A stretch of DNA of 64,000 nt from Prauserella flavalba (GTDB lineage: Bacteria > Actinomycetota > Actinomycetes > Mycobacteriales > Pseudonocardiaceae): NCBI RefSeq assembly GCF_003202235.1, contig NZ_MASU01000002.1, positions 434,001-498,000 on the forward strand. The letters are read 5' to 3'. Position 1 is the stretch's first letter. Each line of letters begins with the position of its first letter. A program made the position numbers and the translations under genes. Below the pieces are notes generated by a model that saw only the letters and a program-made list of their open reading frames with translations, did not search any database and was not told the origin of the DNA. Shown one piece after another: positions 1 to 8,480 of the stretch.

Positions 1-841
1 CGTCGCGGGTGCGCAGGCCGAGGTAGCGCACGTCGGCGCGCTCGCGGGCCCATCCGGCGACCTCGCCGTCGAGCGGTCCCGAACCGGCCACCACGAGGGG
101 AAGGCCCACGCCGCCGCGCGCGCGGAGCAGGTCCCACGCCGCCATGAGCAGGCGGACGCCCTTCTCCTCGGTCAACCGTCCGATGTAGAGCAGGTGCTCC
201 CCGTCGCCGTCCCGCCGGTAAGGCGGCTCCTCGACGAAGTTGTACTTCACCGCGAGCTTCCCGGCGGGCATCCCGGCCTCGACGAGCATGCGGCGCAGGG
301 CACCGGAGATGCAGAAGAACCGCGTGATGCCCGACCACCAGCGGCGCCGGTTCACCGCGAGGCTCAGCGCCAGCGGCGCCGTCGCCACGGGGGAGCCGCG
401 GTAGCAGCCGTGCCGGACGGCGGGCAGCGGTGTGCCGCCGACGCAGTCGGTGCAGATGCGGCCGTCGCGGTACAGCGTGCCGGGGGTGCACACCTGCTGG
501 TAGTTGTGCAGGGTCGCGACCGAGGGCACGCCCGCGTCGGCGCACGCGGCCACGACCGACGGGCTGAGCAGCGGGAACGTGCTGTGGATGTGCACCACGT
601 CCGGCCGCACGTCCAGCAGGGTGCGAGCCAGCTCTGAGCGCGCCGCCGGGTTCCACGGCACCAGCAGCGGCACGGCGGCCTTCCTCGGCAGGGACATCCC
701 GGCGATGTCGTCGCTGCGCCGTTCGAAGAGCACCACGTCGTGACCCGCGGAGGACAGCAGCGCCGTCTCCTGGTCGACCACGCGATCCTCACCGCTCGGG
801 TGCTCCGAGCGATAGCGGTTGTGCACCACGACGATCCTCAT
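1..841 (-). CDS. Glycosyltransferase family 4, C-terminus off the window
   Basis: The gene starts at an ATG at 841 that overlaps the stop of the upstream heparinase-family gene (ATGA) and is still open at base 1, giving 280 visible residues. The protein begins MRIVVVHNRYRSEHPSGED, the typical N-terminal Rossmann strand of actinobacterial GT4 transferases. Near residue 210 it shows the linker and second Rossmann half (LLYIGRLTEEKGV), where the nucleotide-sugar donor binds. It would add one sugar to a lipid-linked repeat unit at the inner face of the membrane. As the last visible gene of a minus-strand polysaccharide operon its role is well supported, but donor and acceptor cannot be read. The donor-site ExxxxxxxE motif lies beyond the edge. 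Confidence 0.85.
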   Translation of the reverse strand, partial: MRIVVVHNRYRSEHPSGEDRVVDQETALLSSAGHDVVLFERRSDDIAGMSLPRKAAVPLLVPWNPAARSELARTLLDVRPDVVHIHSTFPLLSPSVVAACADAGVPSVATLHNYQQVCTPGTLYRDGRICTDCVGGTPLPAVRHGCYRGSPVATAPLALSLAVNRRRWWSGITRFFCISGALRRMLVEAGMPAGKLAVKYNFVEEPPYRRDGDGEHLLYIGRLTEEKGVRLLMAAWDLLRARGGVGLPLVVAGSGPLDGEVAGWARERADVRYLGLRTRD

Positions 842-2823
842 GCCCGGTTCCCCTCGAAGCGCAGGGTCGTGGCGAGGCCGGTGGAGGGCTCCGCGGTGCC
901 CGTGCCCAGCAGCGTCACGGCGGGTTCGCGGATCCCGAACCCGGGCGAGTACCAGCCCAGCGGCGGCTCGGTCTCGCCGCGGTGTGTGCTCCAGCGCAGC
1001 TCGGGCGGCAGCTCCAGCACCGCGGTGCGCTCCCCGTGCTCCCCCCGCCAGCGCAGCAAGGCAGTACGGCCGTCGAGGTCGGCCTCCACCGTGGGGCCGA
1101 GGTGGAACGCGAGCCGGCACGGATGCCGTTCGGAGCCCAGCACCTCGTCGAACACGCGCAGCTCGGCCCTGACGTCGTCCAGCTCGACGGAACGCCGGTG
1201 CAGCGCGGGGCTGTTGGTGTGGGAGTAGCCCTCGTGTTCGGCACACCACCTGGCGACGCCCGTGCGGGGCGTGTGCACCACGAGCACCTGGCTCTCGGCG
1301 TGCCGGGTCCACAGGAACGGGCCGCCCGACGCCGACTGGTCGGTGCCGTCGAGCTCGAGCGTGTTGTGCGCGAGCGTGGACCGGAAGTACGAACGCCACT
1401 CCGGTTCGCCGTGGTAGCAGTAGGTTCCCGGGTCGGCGAGGATGTCGACGCCGTCGTGCCGCACTTCCAGTGAGAGCGCGTCGGCGTGCGCGTGCGCCGC
1501 GATCGAGAGGAAGCCGTGCGGGCCGCCGTCGCAGCGGCACCAGATCTCCTCGCGCCCGGCACCGGCACGCAGGATCGTGAGCCCGGCGTCGGCGAAGTGG
1601 GCGGGGCGCCGGGCCGGGCGGTCGCCGGTCAGCTCGGGCGGGGCGGCGAGCGAGCCGACGAGCGCGGTGAAGACGTCGGCCTCGGCGACCTTCGGCCACC
1701 AGTCGAGCCGGCCGAACAGCAGCTCACCCGTGGTGAGCAGGGCGGCCCAGCGGTCGCGGCCCTCGCCGTCGAGCACGAGGCCGTAGCCGTCGTCGGCGTC
1801 GCCCTGCCTCGGCGGCCGCAGCCGGGTGTCCACAATGGCCGCGAGCGCGTCGGTCATGCGGCGCAGCGTCAGCCACGCCGACGCGGGCACGGCCATCCCG
1901 GCGAGGCTCGCCTCCGTGAGCCCGGCGAGGCCGAGCTCCAGCACCAGCCCGTGGTATTCGGTGGCCAGCTCGCGGTTGAGCCCCGAACCGAACGTGTTGT
2001 GCCGCAGCTGTTCGTCGAGCGAGCGCAGCGCGTCGGAACGCCACCGCGGTGAGTCGGGGAACCAGCCGAACGCGCACGCGGCGGCGAGCTGTCCCGCGTC
2101 CTCGGCGATCACGTGGTTGTTGGCCGAAGAGCCCCGGCTGTGGAACGTCGCGAGCCAGCGCTGGTGCCAGTAGATCTGGTGCAGGGCGACCGGGTTGTTC
2201 TCGAACAGCTCCGCCGCGCCGGACCAGCCGTCGAGCAGCCTGCGCACCCACACCCACGACAGCAGCCGGATGCCGAGCTCGATGCCGCTGACCCAGTGCA
2301 CGCCGTACATCGGCGGGTTTGCAGCCCACCACGACTTGAGGTGGTCGGCCACCCGCTCGGCGTAGCGATCCTCCCCGGTGCAGGCGTAGGCGGCGGCGAG
2401 CACGGTGAGGTGCTGGTGCCGCGAGGGCTCCCAGATCTGCTTGACGTCGCCGATGGCCTGCTCGTCGCGGTACGGCACGTCGAAGGCGTAGCCGTCGGCG
2501 GGTGCCCTGCGGCCGGTCTTGGGGTCGAACGACCAGTCGGGGCACACCAGGTCGTCGCGGGTGCGGCCGAAGTACTCGGCGTGGCCGTCCATGATCGTCT
2601 CGGCGCCCGCGACCAGGCGTTGCCGTGCGGCGGGCGGGATCGAGGCGAGCGCCGTGCCCGGCACCGTGGCGGCGAACCGGCGCTGCTCGTGCCACACCGT
2701 CGTGACGGGCGCGGTCAGCACCCGCCGCCACCGGCGCCTGCGCACGGCGTCGCCGACCCGGCCCGCCACCTCGGCGGGCCCCATGCGCGAGAGCCGTCGC
2801 AGGTACCAGCCCGCGCTGGTCAT
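838..2823 (-). CDS. Heparinase II/III family protein (alginate lyase-like fold)
   Basis: 661 residues from an ATG at 2823 that overlaps the preceding stop as TGATG; the reading frame continues upstream, but that part is the antisense of the neighbouring oxidoreductase. The N-terminal half is an alpha/alpha-toroid type region (for example GVHWVSGIELGIRLLSW and SSANNHVIAEDAGQLAAA). The C-terminal half carries the heparinase II/III beta-sandwich with HAHADALSLEVRHDG and DPGTYCYHGEPEWRSYFRS, which holds the usual His/Tyr positions. The family cleaves uronate-containing polysaccharides by beta-elimination. No signal peptide is evident, so it may act in the cytoplasm or be a divergent processing enzyme. 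Heparinase-family genes beside asnB-like and bi-domain oxidoreductase genes are a recurrent arrangement in bacterial exopolysaccharide clusters. Confidence 0.85.
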   Translation of the reverse strand: MTSAGWYLRRLSRMGPAEVAGRVGDAVRRRRWRRVLTAPVTTVWHEQRRFAATVPGTALASIPPAARQRLVAGAETIMDGHAEYFGRTRDDLVCPDWSFDPKTGRRAPADGYAFDVPYRDEQAIGDVKQIWEPSRHQHLTVLAAAYACTGEDRYAERVADHLKSWWAANPPMYGVHWVSGIELGIRLLSWVWVRRLLDGWSGAAELFENNPVALHQIYWHQRWLATFHSRGSSANNHVIAEDAGQLAAACAFGWFPDSPRWRSDALRSLDEQLRHNTFGSGLNRELATEYHGLVLELGLAGLTEASLAGMAVPASAWLTLRRMTDALAAIVDTRLRPPRQGDADDGYGLVLDGEGRDRWAALLTTGELLFGRLDWWPKVAEADVFTALVGSLAAPPELTGDRPARRPAHFADAGLTILRAGAGREEIWCRCDGGPHGFLSIAAHAHADALSLEVRHDGVDILADPGTYCYHGEPEWRSYFRSTLAHNTLELDGTDQSASGGPFLWTRHAESQVLVVHTPRTGVARWCAEHEGYSHTNSPALHRRSVELDDVRAELRVFDEVLGSERHPCRLAFHLGPTVEADLDGRTALLRWRGEHGERTAVLELPPELRWSTHRGETEPPLGWYSPGFGIREPAVTLLGTGTAEPSTGLATTLRFEGNRA

Positions 2824-4988
2824 CAGCGCGACTCGATCCGCACGGGCGCGCCGGTCGCGAGGCTCGTGTGCACGGCCAGTGTCGCGAGCGTGGTGGAGAC
2901 CAGCGATGACAGCGGTACCGGCATCGGCCCCCCGGAACGGACGGCCTCGACGAACGCGGCGAGCTCCGCCGCCTGCCCCTTGTCCCTGCCCTGCGGCAGC
3001 TTCGGGCTCACCGAGCGCTTGCGGCCGTACAGCGACGCGCGCTGGAAGTCGTCGAAGCGCAGCACCTTGCCGTCGGCGGTGACGTCGATGGTCTCCTTCG
3101 GGAAGGTCGGCGCACCGGAGGTGGTGTAGCCGATCGACGCCGTCGAACCGTCGTCGTAGCGGAGCAGGAGCTGCAGGTCGGCCTGGCCCGGCGTCGCGCA
3201 CGCGTACACCGACACCGGGTCGGCCCCGAGCAGCCAGCTCACCGTGTCGATGAAGTGCCCGCCCTCGCCCGCGAAGCGCGAACCCTCGGTGTCCTCCTGG
3301 TTGTACCAGCTGCCCTGCTCCAGCCGCCCCGCGTTGACGAGGTAGCGCACCGACGCCGGGCCGACGCGCGTGCCGAACCGGTTGCGGGCCTGGTTCAGCA
3401 GCGGGGCGAAGCGGCGGTTGAAGCCCACCTGCACGCGGTCGTTGCCGGACTCCTCGACGGCGGTCAGCACCTTCTCCAGCTCGGCCTCGCTGAGCGCGAG
3501 GGGTTTCTCGACGAACACGGCCTTGCCCGCCAGCAGCGCCTGCCGCGTCAGCTCGGCGTGCGAGCTGTGCCGGGTCACCACGAACACCGCGTCGACCGAA
3601 GGGTCGGCGAGCAACGCGGCGGTGTCGGTGGACGCCTCGGCGAAGCCGAACTTGCGCTGGGCGTTGGCGCCGGACAGGGCCGAGGTGGTGACCACCCGGT
3701 GCAGCTCCACGTCCTCGCGTTCGGCGAGGTGCGGCAGCAGCATCGAGGACGCGTAGTTGCCCGCGCCGATGAAGCCGACGCGGATCCGGCCCTTCGGCGT
3801 CACGCGGGCGGGGGCGGGGCGCGGGACCGTGGCCGACGTGACCGGCTCCGCGGCGGCCGTGGCGGCGCCGGGGTAGCGGAACAACACGGCGACGGCCTTC
3901 AGCTCACCCTCCGACAGTTGCCGGTAGGTCTCCACGGCATCGCCGAAGTCGGCGACGTGCGACACCAGGGGCTCCACGTCGAGCCGCCCGCGCGCGAGCA
4001 GGTCGACGAAGCACTCCAGGTTGCGGCGCTCGGTCCAGCGGACGTAGCCGATGGGGTAGTCGCGGCCCTCCAGCTCGTACCCCGGGTCGTAGCGGCCGGG
4101 GCCGTACGAGCGGGAGAACCGGACGTCCAGTTCCTTCTCGTAGTAGGCGTTCCACGGCAGGTTGAGGCTGCACTTGCCGATGTCGACCACGGTGGCGCGG
4201 TCGCGCGCGAGCTTCGCGGCCAGCTCCACCGGCTCGTTGCTGCTCCCGCCGGCGGCGAGGTAGACCTGGTCGACGCCGTGGCCGCCGGTCAGCTCGCCGA
4301 CCGCGGAGTCCACGAGCCCCGAGCCGGGGTCGGCGCACACGAGTGCGCCCAGTCGCTCGGCGAGCCTGCAGCGCGCCGGCGCCGGGTCGACGCCCACCAC
4401 CCGCACACCCGAGGCGACCAGCAGCTGCACCACGAGCTGGCCGATGAGCCCCAGCCCGATCACCAGCGCGACGTCGCCGAGCCGCGGTTCGCCCCGGCGC
4501 ACGCCCTGCAACGCGATCGAACCGACCGTGCCGAACGCGGCGTGCCGGGGCTCCACGCCCTCGGGCACGCGGCTGTAGAGGTTCTTCGGCACCCAGTTCA
4601 GCTCGGAGTGCAGCGCGTGCTCGTTGCCGGCGCACGCGACGAGATCGCCCACGGCGACGTCGTCGACCCCGGCGCCGACCTCCTCCACCACGCCGCACAG
4701 CGAGTAGCCGAGCGGGGTGTAGGAGTCGAGCTTGCTCGTCACCTTGCGGTAGGTCGCCGAAAGGCCGTTGGCGGCGACGCTCTGCATCACCTTGGCGACC
4801 TGGTCGGGCCGTGCCTTCGCCTTGCCCAGCAACGACATCCCGGCCTCGGAGACCTTCATCAGCTCGGTGCCGGTGGAGATCAGCGAGTAGCGGGTCCGCA
4901 CGAGGACGCCACCCGGTTTGCACGCGGGGGCGGGCACGTCGAGCAGTGCCAGCTCCCCGCTCTTGTAGTTCTGCACGACCTGCTTCAC
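2823..4988 (-). CDS. Bi-domain oxidoreductase: zinc-type alcohol dehydrogenase fused to Gfo/Idh/MocA dehydrogenase
   Basis: 721 residues from GTG 4988, overlapping the upstream stop (GTGA). Residues about 1-360 are a medium-chain alcohol dehydrogenase-like domain with a GroES-like half (GYSLCGVVEEVGAGVDDV, VGDLVACAGNEHALHSEL) and a Rossmann half (VIGLGLIGQLVVQLL). After an Ala/Pro/Thr-rich linker, residues about 390-721 are a Gfo/Idh/MocA domain with GFIGAGNYASSMLLPHLAE, followed by VFVEKPLAL (the EKP motif) and GGHFIDTVSWLLGADPV. Such fusions sit in sugar-polymer clusters and probably oxidise or epimerise a nucleotide sugar through a keto intermediate; the substrate is not known. The neighbouring heparinase-family, asparagine synthetase and GT4 genes belong to the same transcript. 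Confidence 0.88.
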   Translation of the reverse strand: MKQVVQNYKSGELALLDVPAPACKPGGVLVRTRYSLISTGTELMKVSEAGMSLLGKAKARPDQVAKVMQSVAANGLSATYRKVTSKLDSYTPLGYSLCGVVEEVGAGVDDVAVGDLVACAGNEHALHSELNWVPKNLYSRVPEGVEPRHAAFGTVGSIALQGVRRGEPRLGDVALVIGLGLIGQLVVQLLVASGVRVVGVDPAPARCRLAERLGALVCADPGSGLVDSAVGELTGGHGVDQVYLAAGGSSNEPVELAAKLARDRATVVDIGKCSLNLPWNAYYEKELDVRFSRSYGPGRYDPGYELEGRDYPIGYVRWTERRNLECFVDLLARGRLDVEPLVSHVADFGDAVETYRQLSEGELKAVAVLFRYPGAATAAAEPVTSATVPRPAPARVTPKGRIRVGFIGAGNYASSMLLPHLAEREDVELHRVVTTSALSGANAQRKFGFAEASTDTAALLADPSVDAVFVVTRHSSHAELTRQALLAGKAVFVEKPLALSEAELEKVLTAVEESGNDRVQVGFNRRFAPLLNQARNRFGTRVGPASVRYLVNAGRLEQGSWYNQEDTEGSRFAGEGGHFIDTVSWLLGADPVSVYACATPGQADLQLLLRYDDGSTASIGYTTSGAPTFPKETIDVTADGKVLRFDDFQRASLYGRKRSVSPKLPQGRDKGQAAELAAFVEAVRSGGPMPVPLSSLVSTTLATLAVHTSLATGAPVRIESR

Positions 4989-6889
4989 GGAGTGAACCCT
5001 TCTGTGGCACCGCGATACCAGTACTCGAGAGTCAAGATGTGCCAGAGGTGCTTCGAGCGGTCCTGCCTGCCGGAGGCGTCCTCGTCCACGAGCCGTTGCA
5101 GCGCCTCGCGCCGCAGCAGCCCGGATCTCACGAGCTCGCCCTCGTTGACGACCTCGCGTACGAGCGGCGCGAGGTCCCGGCTCATCCACGCCCGCAGCGG
5201 CGCGCTGAACAGGCCCTTCGGCCGGTACACGATCTCGCTGGGCAGGATCGATGACGCGGCTTCCTTCAGCGCGACTTTGCCCTGCCTGCCGACGATCTTG
5301 TGGTTGCCCGGGATGCTGAACGCGGCCTTCACCACCTCGACGTCCACGAACGGCACCCGCACCTCCGTGGAGGCGGCCATGCTGGAACGGTCGGTGTAGG
5401 TGAGGTTGAGCCCCGGCAGGAAGAGCCGAGCGTCGGCGAGGCACATGCGGTTGACGAAGTCGGTGAGCGCCGTGTCGTGGTAGGTGTCGGCGTGTTCGGT
5501 GAGCACGTCGTCGACGGCGGGCGCGAGGTCAGGGTCGAGCAGTTCGAGCAGCTCCGCGCGGTCGTACATCGTGTAGCTGCGCCGGAACGCCGTCTCCTCG
5601 GGCAGCTCCGCGAACGACAGGAACCGCTTGGCGAAGCGCACCGAGCGCAGGCCCCGTCTGGAGGTCGCCACCGGCAGCCGGTCCACAATGGACTTCACGG
5701 GCGAGCGCACCCCGCCGGGCACCCGCTGGTAGCGCAGGGCCAGCAGGTTCGCCAGGTGCTTGCGGTAGCCGGCGAACAGCTCGTCGGCGCCCATCCCGGA
5801 GAGCATCACCTTCACCCCGGCGTCGCGTGCCGCGGTGCAGATGAGGAACGTGTTGATGGCCGCGGGGTCGCCGATCGGCTCGTCGAGGTGGTAGGTCATG
5901 CGCGGCAACAGGTCCAGCACCTTCGGCGCGATCTCGATCTCGTGTAGGTCCACGCCGAATTTCGAGGCCACCTGCCGCGCGTAGCGCAGGTCGTCGGGCA
6001 TCGCCTCGAACTTCGCGTCCTCGGCGCGGAAACCGATGGTGTAGGCGGAGATCCCCGGCTGCTCGCGGGCCGCGAGCGCGGTCAGGTAGCTGGAGTCGAG
6101 GCCGCCGGAGAGGAACGTCGCCACCGGGACGTCGGAGAGCAGGTGCTTACGCGTGGATTCGGCCACCACCTCGGCGAGGTCGGCCTCCGGCTCGTGCGCG
6201 GCCTGCTCGGCGACGTCGCGGATCGAGTAGAACCGTCCTCGCCGCACGCGGCCGTCCGGCAGGCACCGCAGCCACGTGCCGGGCGGCAGCTTCTCGGCCT
6301 CGCGGTAGGCGCAGCGCCCGTCGGGCACCCAGTAGTAGAGCAACGAGGCCACGAGCGCGGTCTCGTCCACTCGCAGCGAGTCGCCCAGCTCCGTCGCGAG
6401 TGCCTTCAGCTCGGAGGAGAACACCACGCCCCGGCCCCGCCTGAGCAGGAACAGCGGTTTGATGCCGAGCTGGTCACGCACGAGCGTCAGCTCACCGGTG
6501 CGCTCCTCGAAGACGCCGAACGCGAACATCCCGCGCAGCCGGGGCAGGCAGTCGGTGCCCCAGCGCCGCCACGCCTGCAGCACCACCTCGGTGTCGGACG
6601 TGCCGCGGAAGCTCACGCCCGCGCTTTCCAGCTCCGCGCGCAGCTCGGGCGCGTTGTACAGCTCGCCGTTGTACGTGAGCGCGAAGCCGTCGAGCACCAT
6701 CGGCTGCGCGCCGGTCTCCGAGAGGTCGAGGATCGAGAGCCTGCGGTGCCCGAGGTGCACCTCGCCGTCGGCGACCGCCCCCGCGTACCGGCCCGAGCCG
6801 TCCGGGCCCCGGTGGGCGAGCCGCTTGGTGAGCCGGTCGGTCAGCGGACCGCCGTCGGTCCACAGGTACGTCCCCGCGATTCCGCACAC
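4985..6889 (-). CDS. asnB: Asparagine synthetase (glutamine-hydrolysing) family, polysaccharide-cluster type
   Basis: 634 residues from GTG 6889. This start puts Cys at position 2 (VCGIAGTYLW), which becomes the N-terminal nucleophile of the class II glutaminase domain. LAHRGPDGSGRY and LGHRRLSILDLS complete that domain. The synthetase half has the PP-loop signature SGGLDSS near residue 265 and GMGADELFAGYRKH. Length matches AsnB. The chemistry is ATP-dependent transfer of glutamine-derived ammonia to a carboxylate. In polysaccharide loci these homologues are believed to amidate uronic acids rather than aspartate; beside a GDP-mannuronate-forming enzyme that is a plausible inference here. A GAGG lies directly upstream, and the spacing to the stop of the upstream Wzz-type gene is one base. 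Confidence 0.88.
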   Translation of the reverse strand: MCGIAGTYLWTDGGPLTDRLTKRLAHRGPDGSGRYAGAVADGEVHLGHRRLSILDLSETGAQPMVLDGFALTYNGELYNAPELRAELESAGVSFRGTSDTEVVLQAWRRWGTDCLPRLRGMFAFGVFEERTGELTLVRDQLGIKPLFLLRRGRGVVFSSELKALATELGDSLRVDETALVASLLYYWVPDGRCAYREAEKLPPGTWLRCLPDGRVRRGRFYSIRDVAEQAAHEPEADLAEVVAESTRKHLLSDVPVATFLSGGLDSSYLTALAAREQPGISAYTIGFRAEDAKFEAMPDDLRYARQVASKFGVDLHEIEIAPKVLDLLPRMTYHLDEPIGDPAAINTFLICTAARDAGVKVMLSGMGADELFAGYRKHLANLLALRYQRVPGGVRSPVKSIVDRLPVATSRRGLRSVRFAKRFLSFAELPEETAFRRSYTMYDRAELLELLDPDLAPAVDDVLTEHADTYHDTALTDFVNRMCLADARLFLPGLNLTYTDRSSMAASTEVRVPFVDVEVVKAAFSIPGNHKIVGRQGKVALKEAASSILPSEIVYRPKGLFSAPLRAWMSRDLAPLVREVVNEGELVRSGLLRREALQRLVDEDASGRQDRSKHLWHILTLEYWYRGATEGFTP

Positions 6890-6890
6890 C

Positions 6891-8480
6891 TCAGGAGACC
6901 TCCGCGTCGTTGGGCCGCACCGGGGCGAACCGCTTGGTGGGCAGGTCGTCGGCGTGCGAGAGGCCGTTCTCGTGCTGCACCGGGGCGAACACCTCGGTCT
7001 TCTGCTCGTCGGCCTTCGCCTCGACGCGGGCGGTGGGCAGCTCGCGCCCGGCCCTGCCCCGCAGCGCGGTGTGCAGGCCGTTCCACAGCGTCCCGTCGGA
7101 GCGGTCATTCGGGTCCGGCCCGACGAGCACGACACCGATGATCGGGATCCGCGCGTCGGCCAGCTGCCTGGCCACCGTGTGCAGCCAAAGGCTCGTGGCG
7201 TGCCCGGCCCTGACGACGAGCACGGTCTCGGTGCCGAGCCGGGCGAGGTCGGTCCACGCCGTGCCCGGCGACACCGAGCCGACACCGACGTGCAGCTCCT
7301 CCGGCCAGACCGGCAGCGGGAGGCTGCTCGCCTCGACGATCCGGATCGGTCGCTCCGTGGTGCCGGCGAGCCTGCCGAGCTGCGCGCCTGGGAGGTCGTC
7401 GATCAGCACCACCTTGCCGTCGATGGCCAGCTCCTCGGCGACGTCGAGCGCGAGTGCCGCCGCGGTCTCCGCGCATCCGAGCTCCAGCACCGACACCGGT
7501 TCGGAGTCCTCCCGCACGAGCCGGGCGAGCGTCACGGCGACCCGCTTGCGGTCCTTGACCGTCCGGGACCGCCGCCACAGCGCCGGCGGGCCCCGGTGGG
7601 GCAGCGGCAGCTCCGCGATCACCGACGCACCGAGGTCCTCCGCGACCTCCCTGCGCAGCACCGGCCGCTCGCGCACCACGCTCAGCACGGCCGTGAGCCC
7701 GAGGCCCGCGGCGAGCCCGAGCGCGAGACCGATGAAGGCGTTCATGGCGACGGCGGTGACCAGCGAATCGGGGACGGGCCTCGGCGCGTCCACGATCTGC
7801 GTGCCCGCGATGACGCCCGGCTCACCGATCCTGGCCTGCTCGGCCTCCTCGTTGAGCTGCGCGATCTGAGACTCCAGCTCGGCGCGCCGGGCGTAGAGGG
7901 TCTGCAGGTGCGCGGCGTCGTTCTGGTCGCCGCTCACCGTCAGCTCCGTGATGGTTCCGTTCACGGAGCTGAGCTCGCCCTGTGCCCGGTCGCGCTGGTC
8001 GACCAAAGCCTGCGCGGCCGCGTCGGCCGCGGTGCGGATCCGCTGCCGGTAGTCGGCGATGAACGTGTCGGCGAGCGCCTGCGCCCGCCTCATCGCCTCG
8101 CCCTGGCTGGTCGCCTCGACGCTGATCTCCATGATGTTGTTGGTGACCGGCGTGCCCCGGTAGGTCTTCAGGAAGTCCTCGGGCGACTCGTTGGCGCCCA
8201 GCCTGCGCAGCGCCTGCTCGGCGACCCGGGTGGTCTGCAGCAGTGCCACGTCGGTCGCGACGAGCGTGCCGCTGTCGGTGGGCGTATCGGCCTGGTGGAT
8301 CACCAGCACGCGCGTCGCCGCCGAGGGCGGCGAGGGCATGAGCACCGCCAGTGCGCCGCCCAGCACCAGGCCGAGCAGGCCCAGCGAGAGCCAGAACCGC
8401 CTGCGTCTGCGAATCGTCATCCCCAGCCGCTGCAGGTCGAGCAGCGGCTGGGTCGTCTGGGTGTTCTCCGTCGCCGTCAC
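6891..8480 (-). CDS. Wzz-type polysaccharide co-polymerase with degenerate kinase-like tail
   Basis: 529 residues from GTG 8480, overlapping the upstream stop (GTGA). A cytosolic N-terminus is followed by a first membrane segment (FWLSLGLLGLVLGGALAVLM) and a periplasm-side Wzz/chain-length region with coiled-coil character (ALVDQRDRAQGELSSVNGTI). A second membrane segment follows near residue 235 (AMNAFIGLALGLAAGLGL). The tail of about 270 residues resembles a BY-kinase/CpsD domain, but the Walker A loop is gone (VLELGCAETAAALAL in its place) and Walker B is altered (VVLIDDLPG). It would control polymer length without kinase activity of its own. It pairs with the similar gene immediately upstream. 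Confidence 0.8.
   Translation of the reverse strand: MTATENTQTTQPLLDLQRLGMTIRRRRRFWLSLGLLGLVLGGALAVLMPSPPSAATRVLVIHQADTPTDSGTLVATDVALLQTTRVAEQALRRLGANESPEDFLKTYRGTPVTNNIMEISVEATSQGEAMRRAQALADTFIADYRQRIRTAADAAAQALVDQRDRAQGELSSVNGTITELTVSGDQNDAAHLQTLYARRAELESQIAQLNEEAEQARIGEPGVIAGTQIVDAPRPVPDSLVTAVAMNAFIGLALGLAAGLGLTAVLSVVRERPVLRREVAEDLGASVIAELPLPHRGPPALWRRSRTVKDRKRVAVTLARLVREDSEPVSVLELGCAETAAALALDVAEELAIDGKVVLIDDLPGAQLGRLAGTTERPIRIVEASSLPLPVWPEELHVGVGSVSPGTAWTDLARLGTETVLVVRAGHATSLWLHTVARQLADARIPIIGVVLVGPDPNDRSDGTLWNGLHTALRGRAGRELPTARVEAKADEQKTEVFAPVQHENGLSHADDLPTKRFAPVRPNDAEVS

Noticed and set aside
3255-5399. A 714-codon plus-strand reading frame
   Set aside because: It is the antisense shadow of the bi-domain oxidoreductase and asnB-like genes, which have clear motifs; long antisense frames are common at this GC content.
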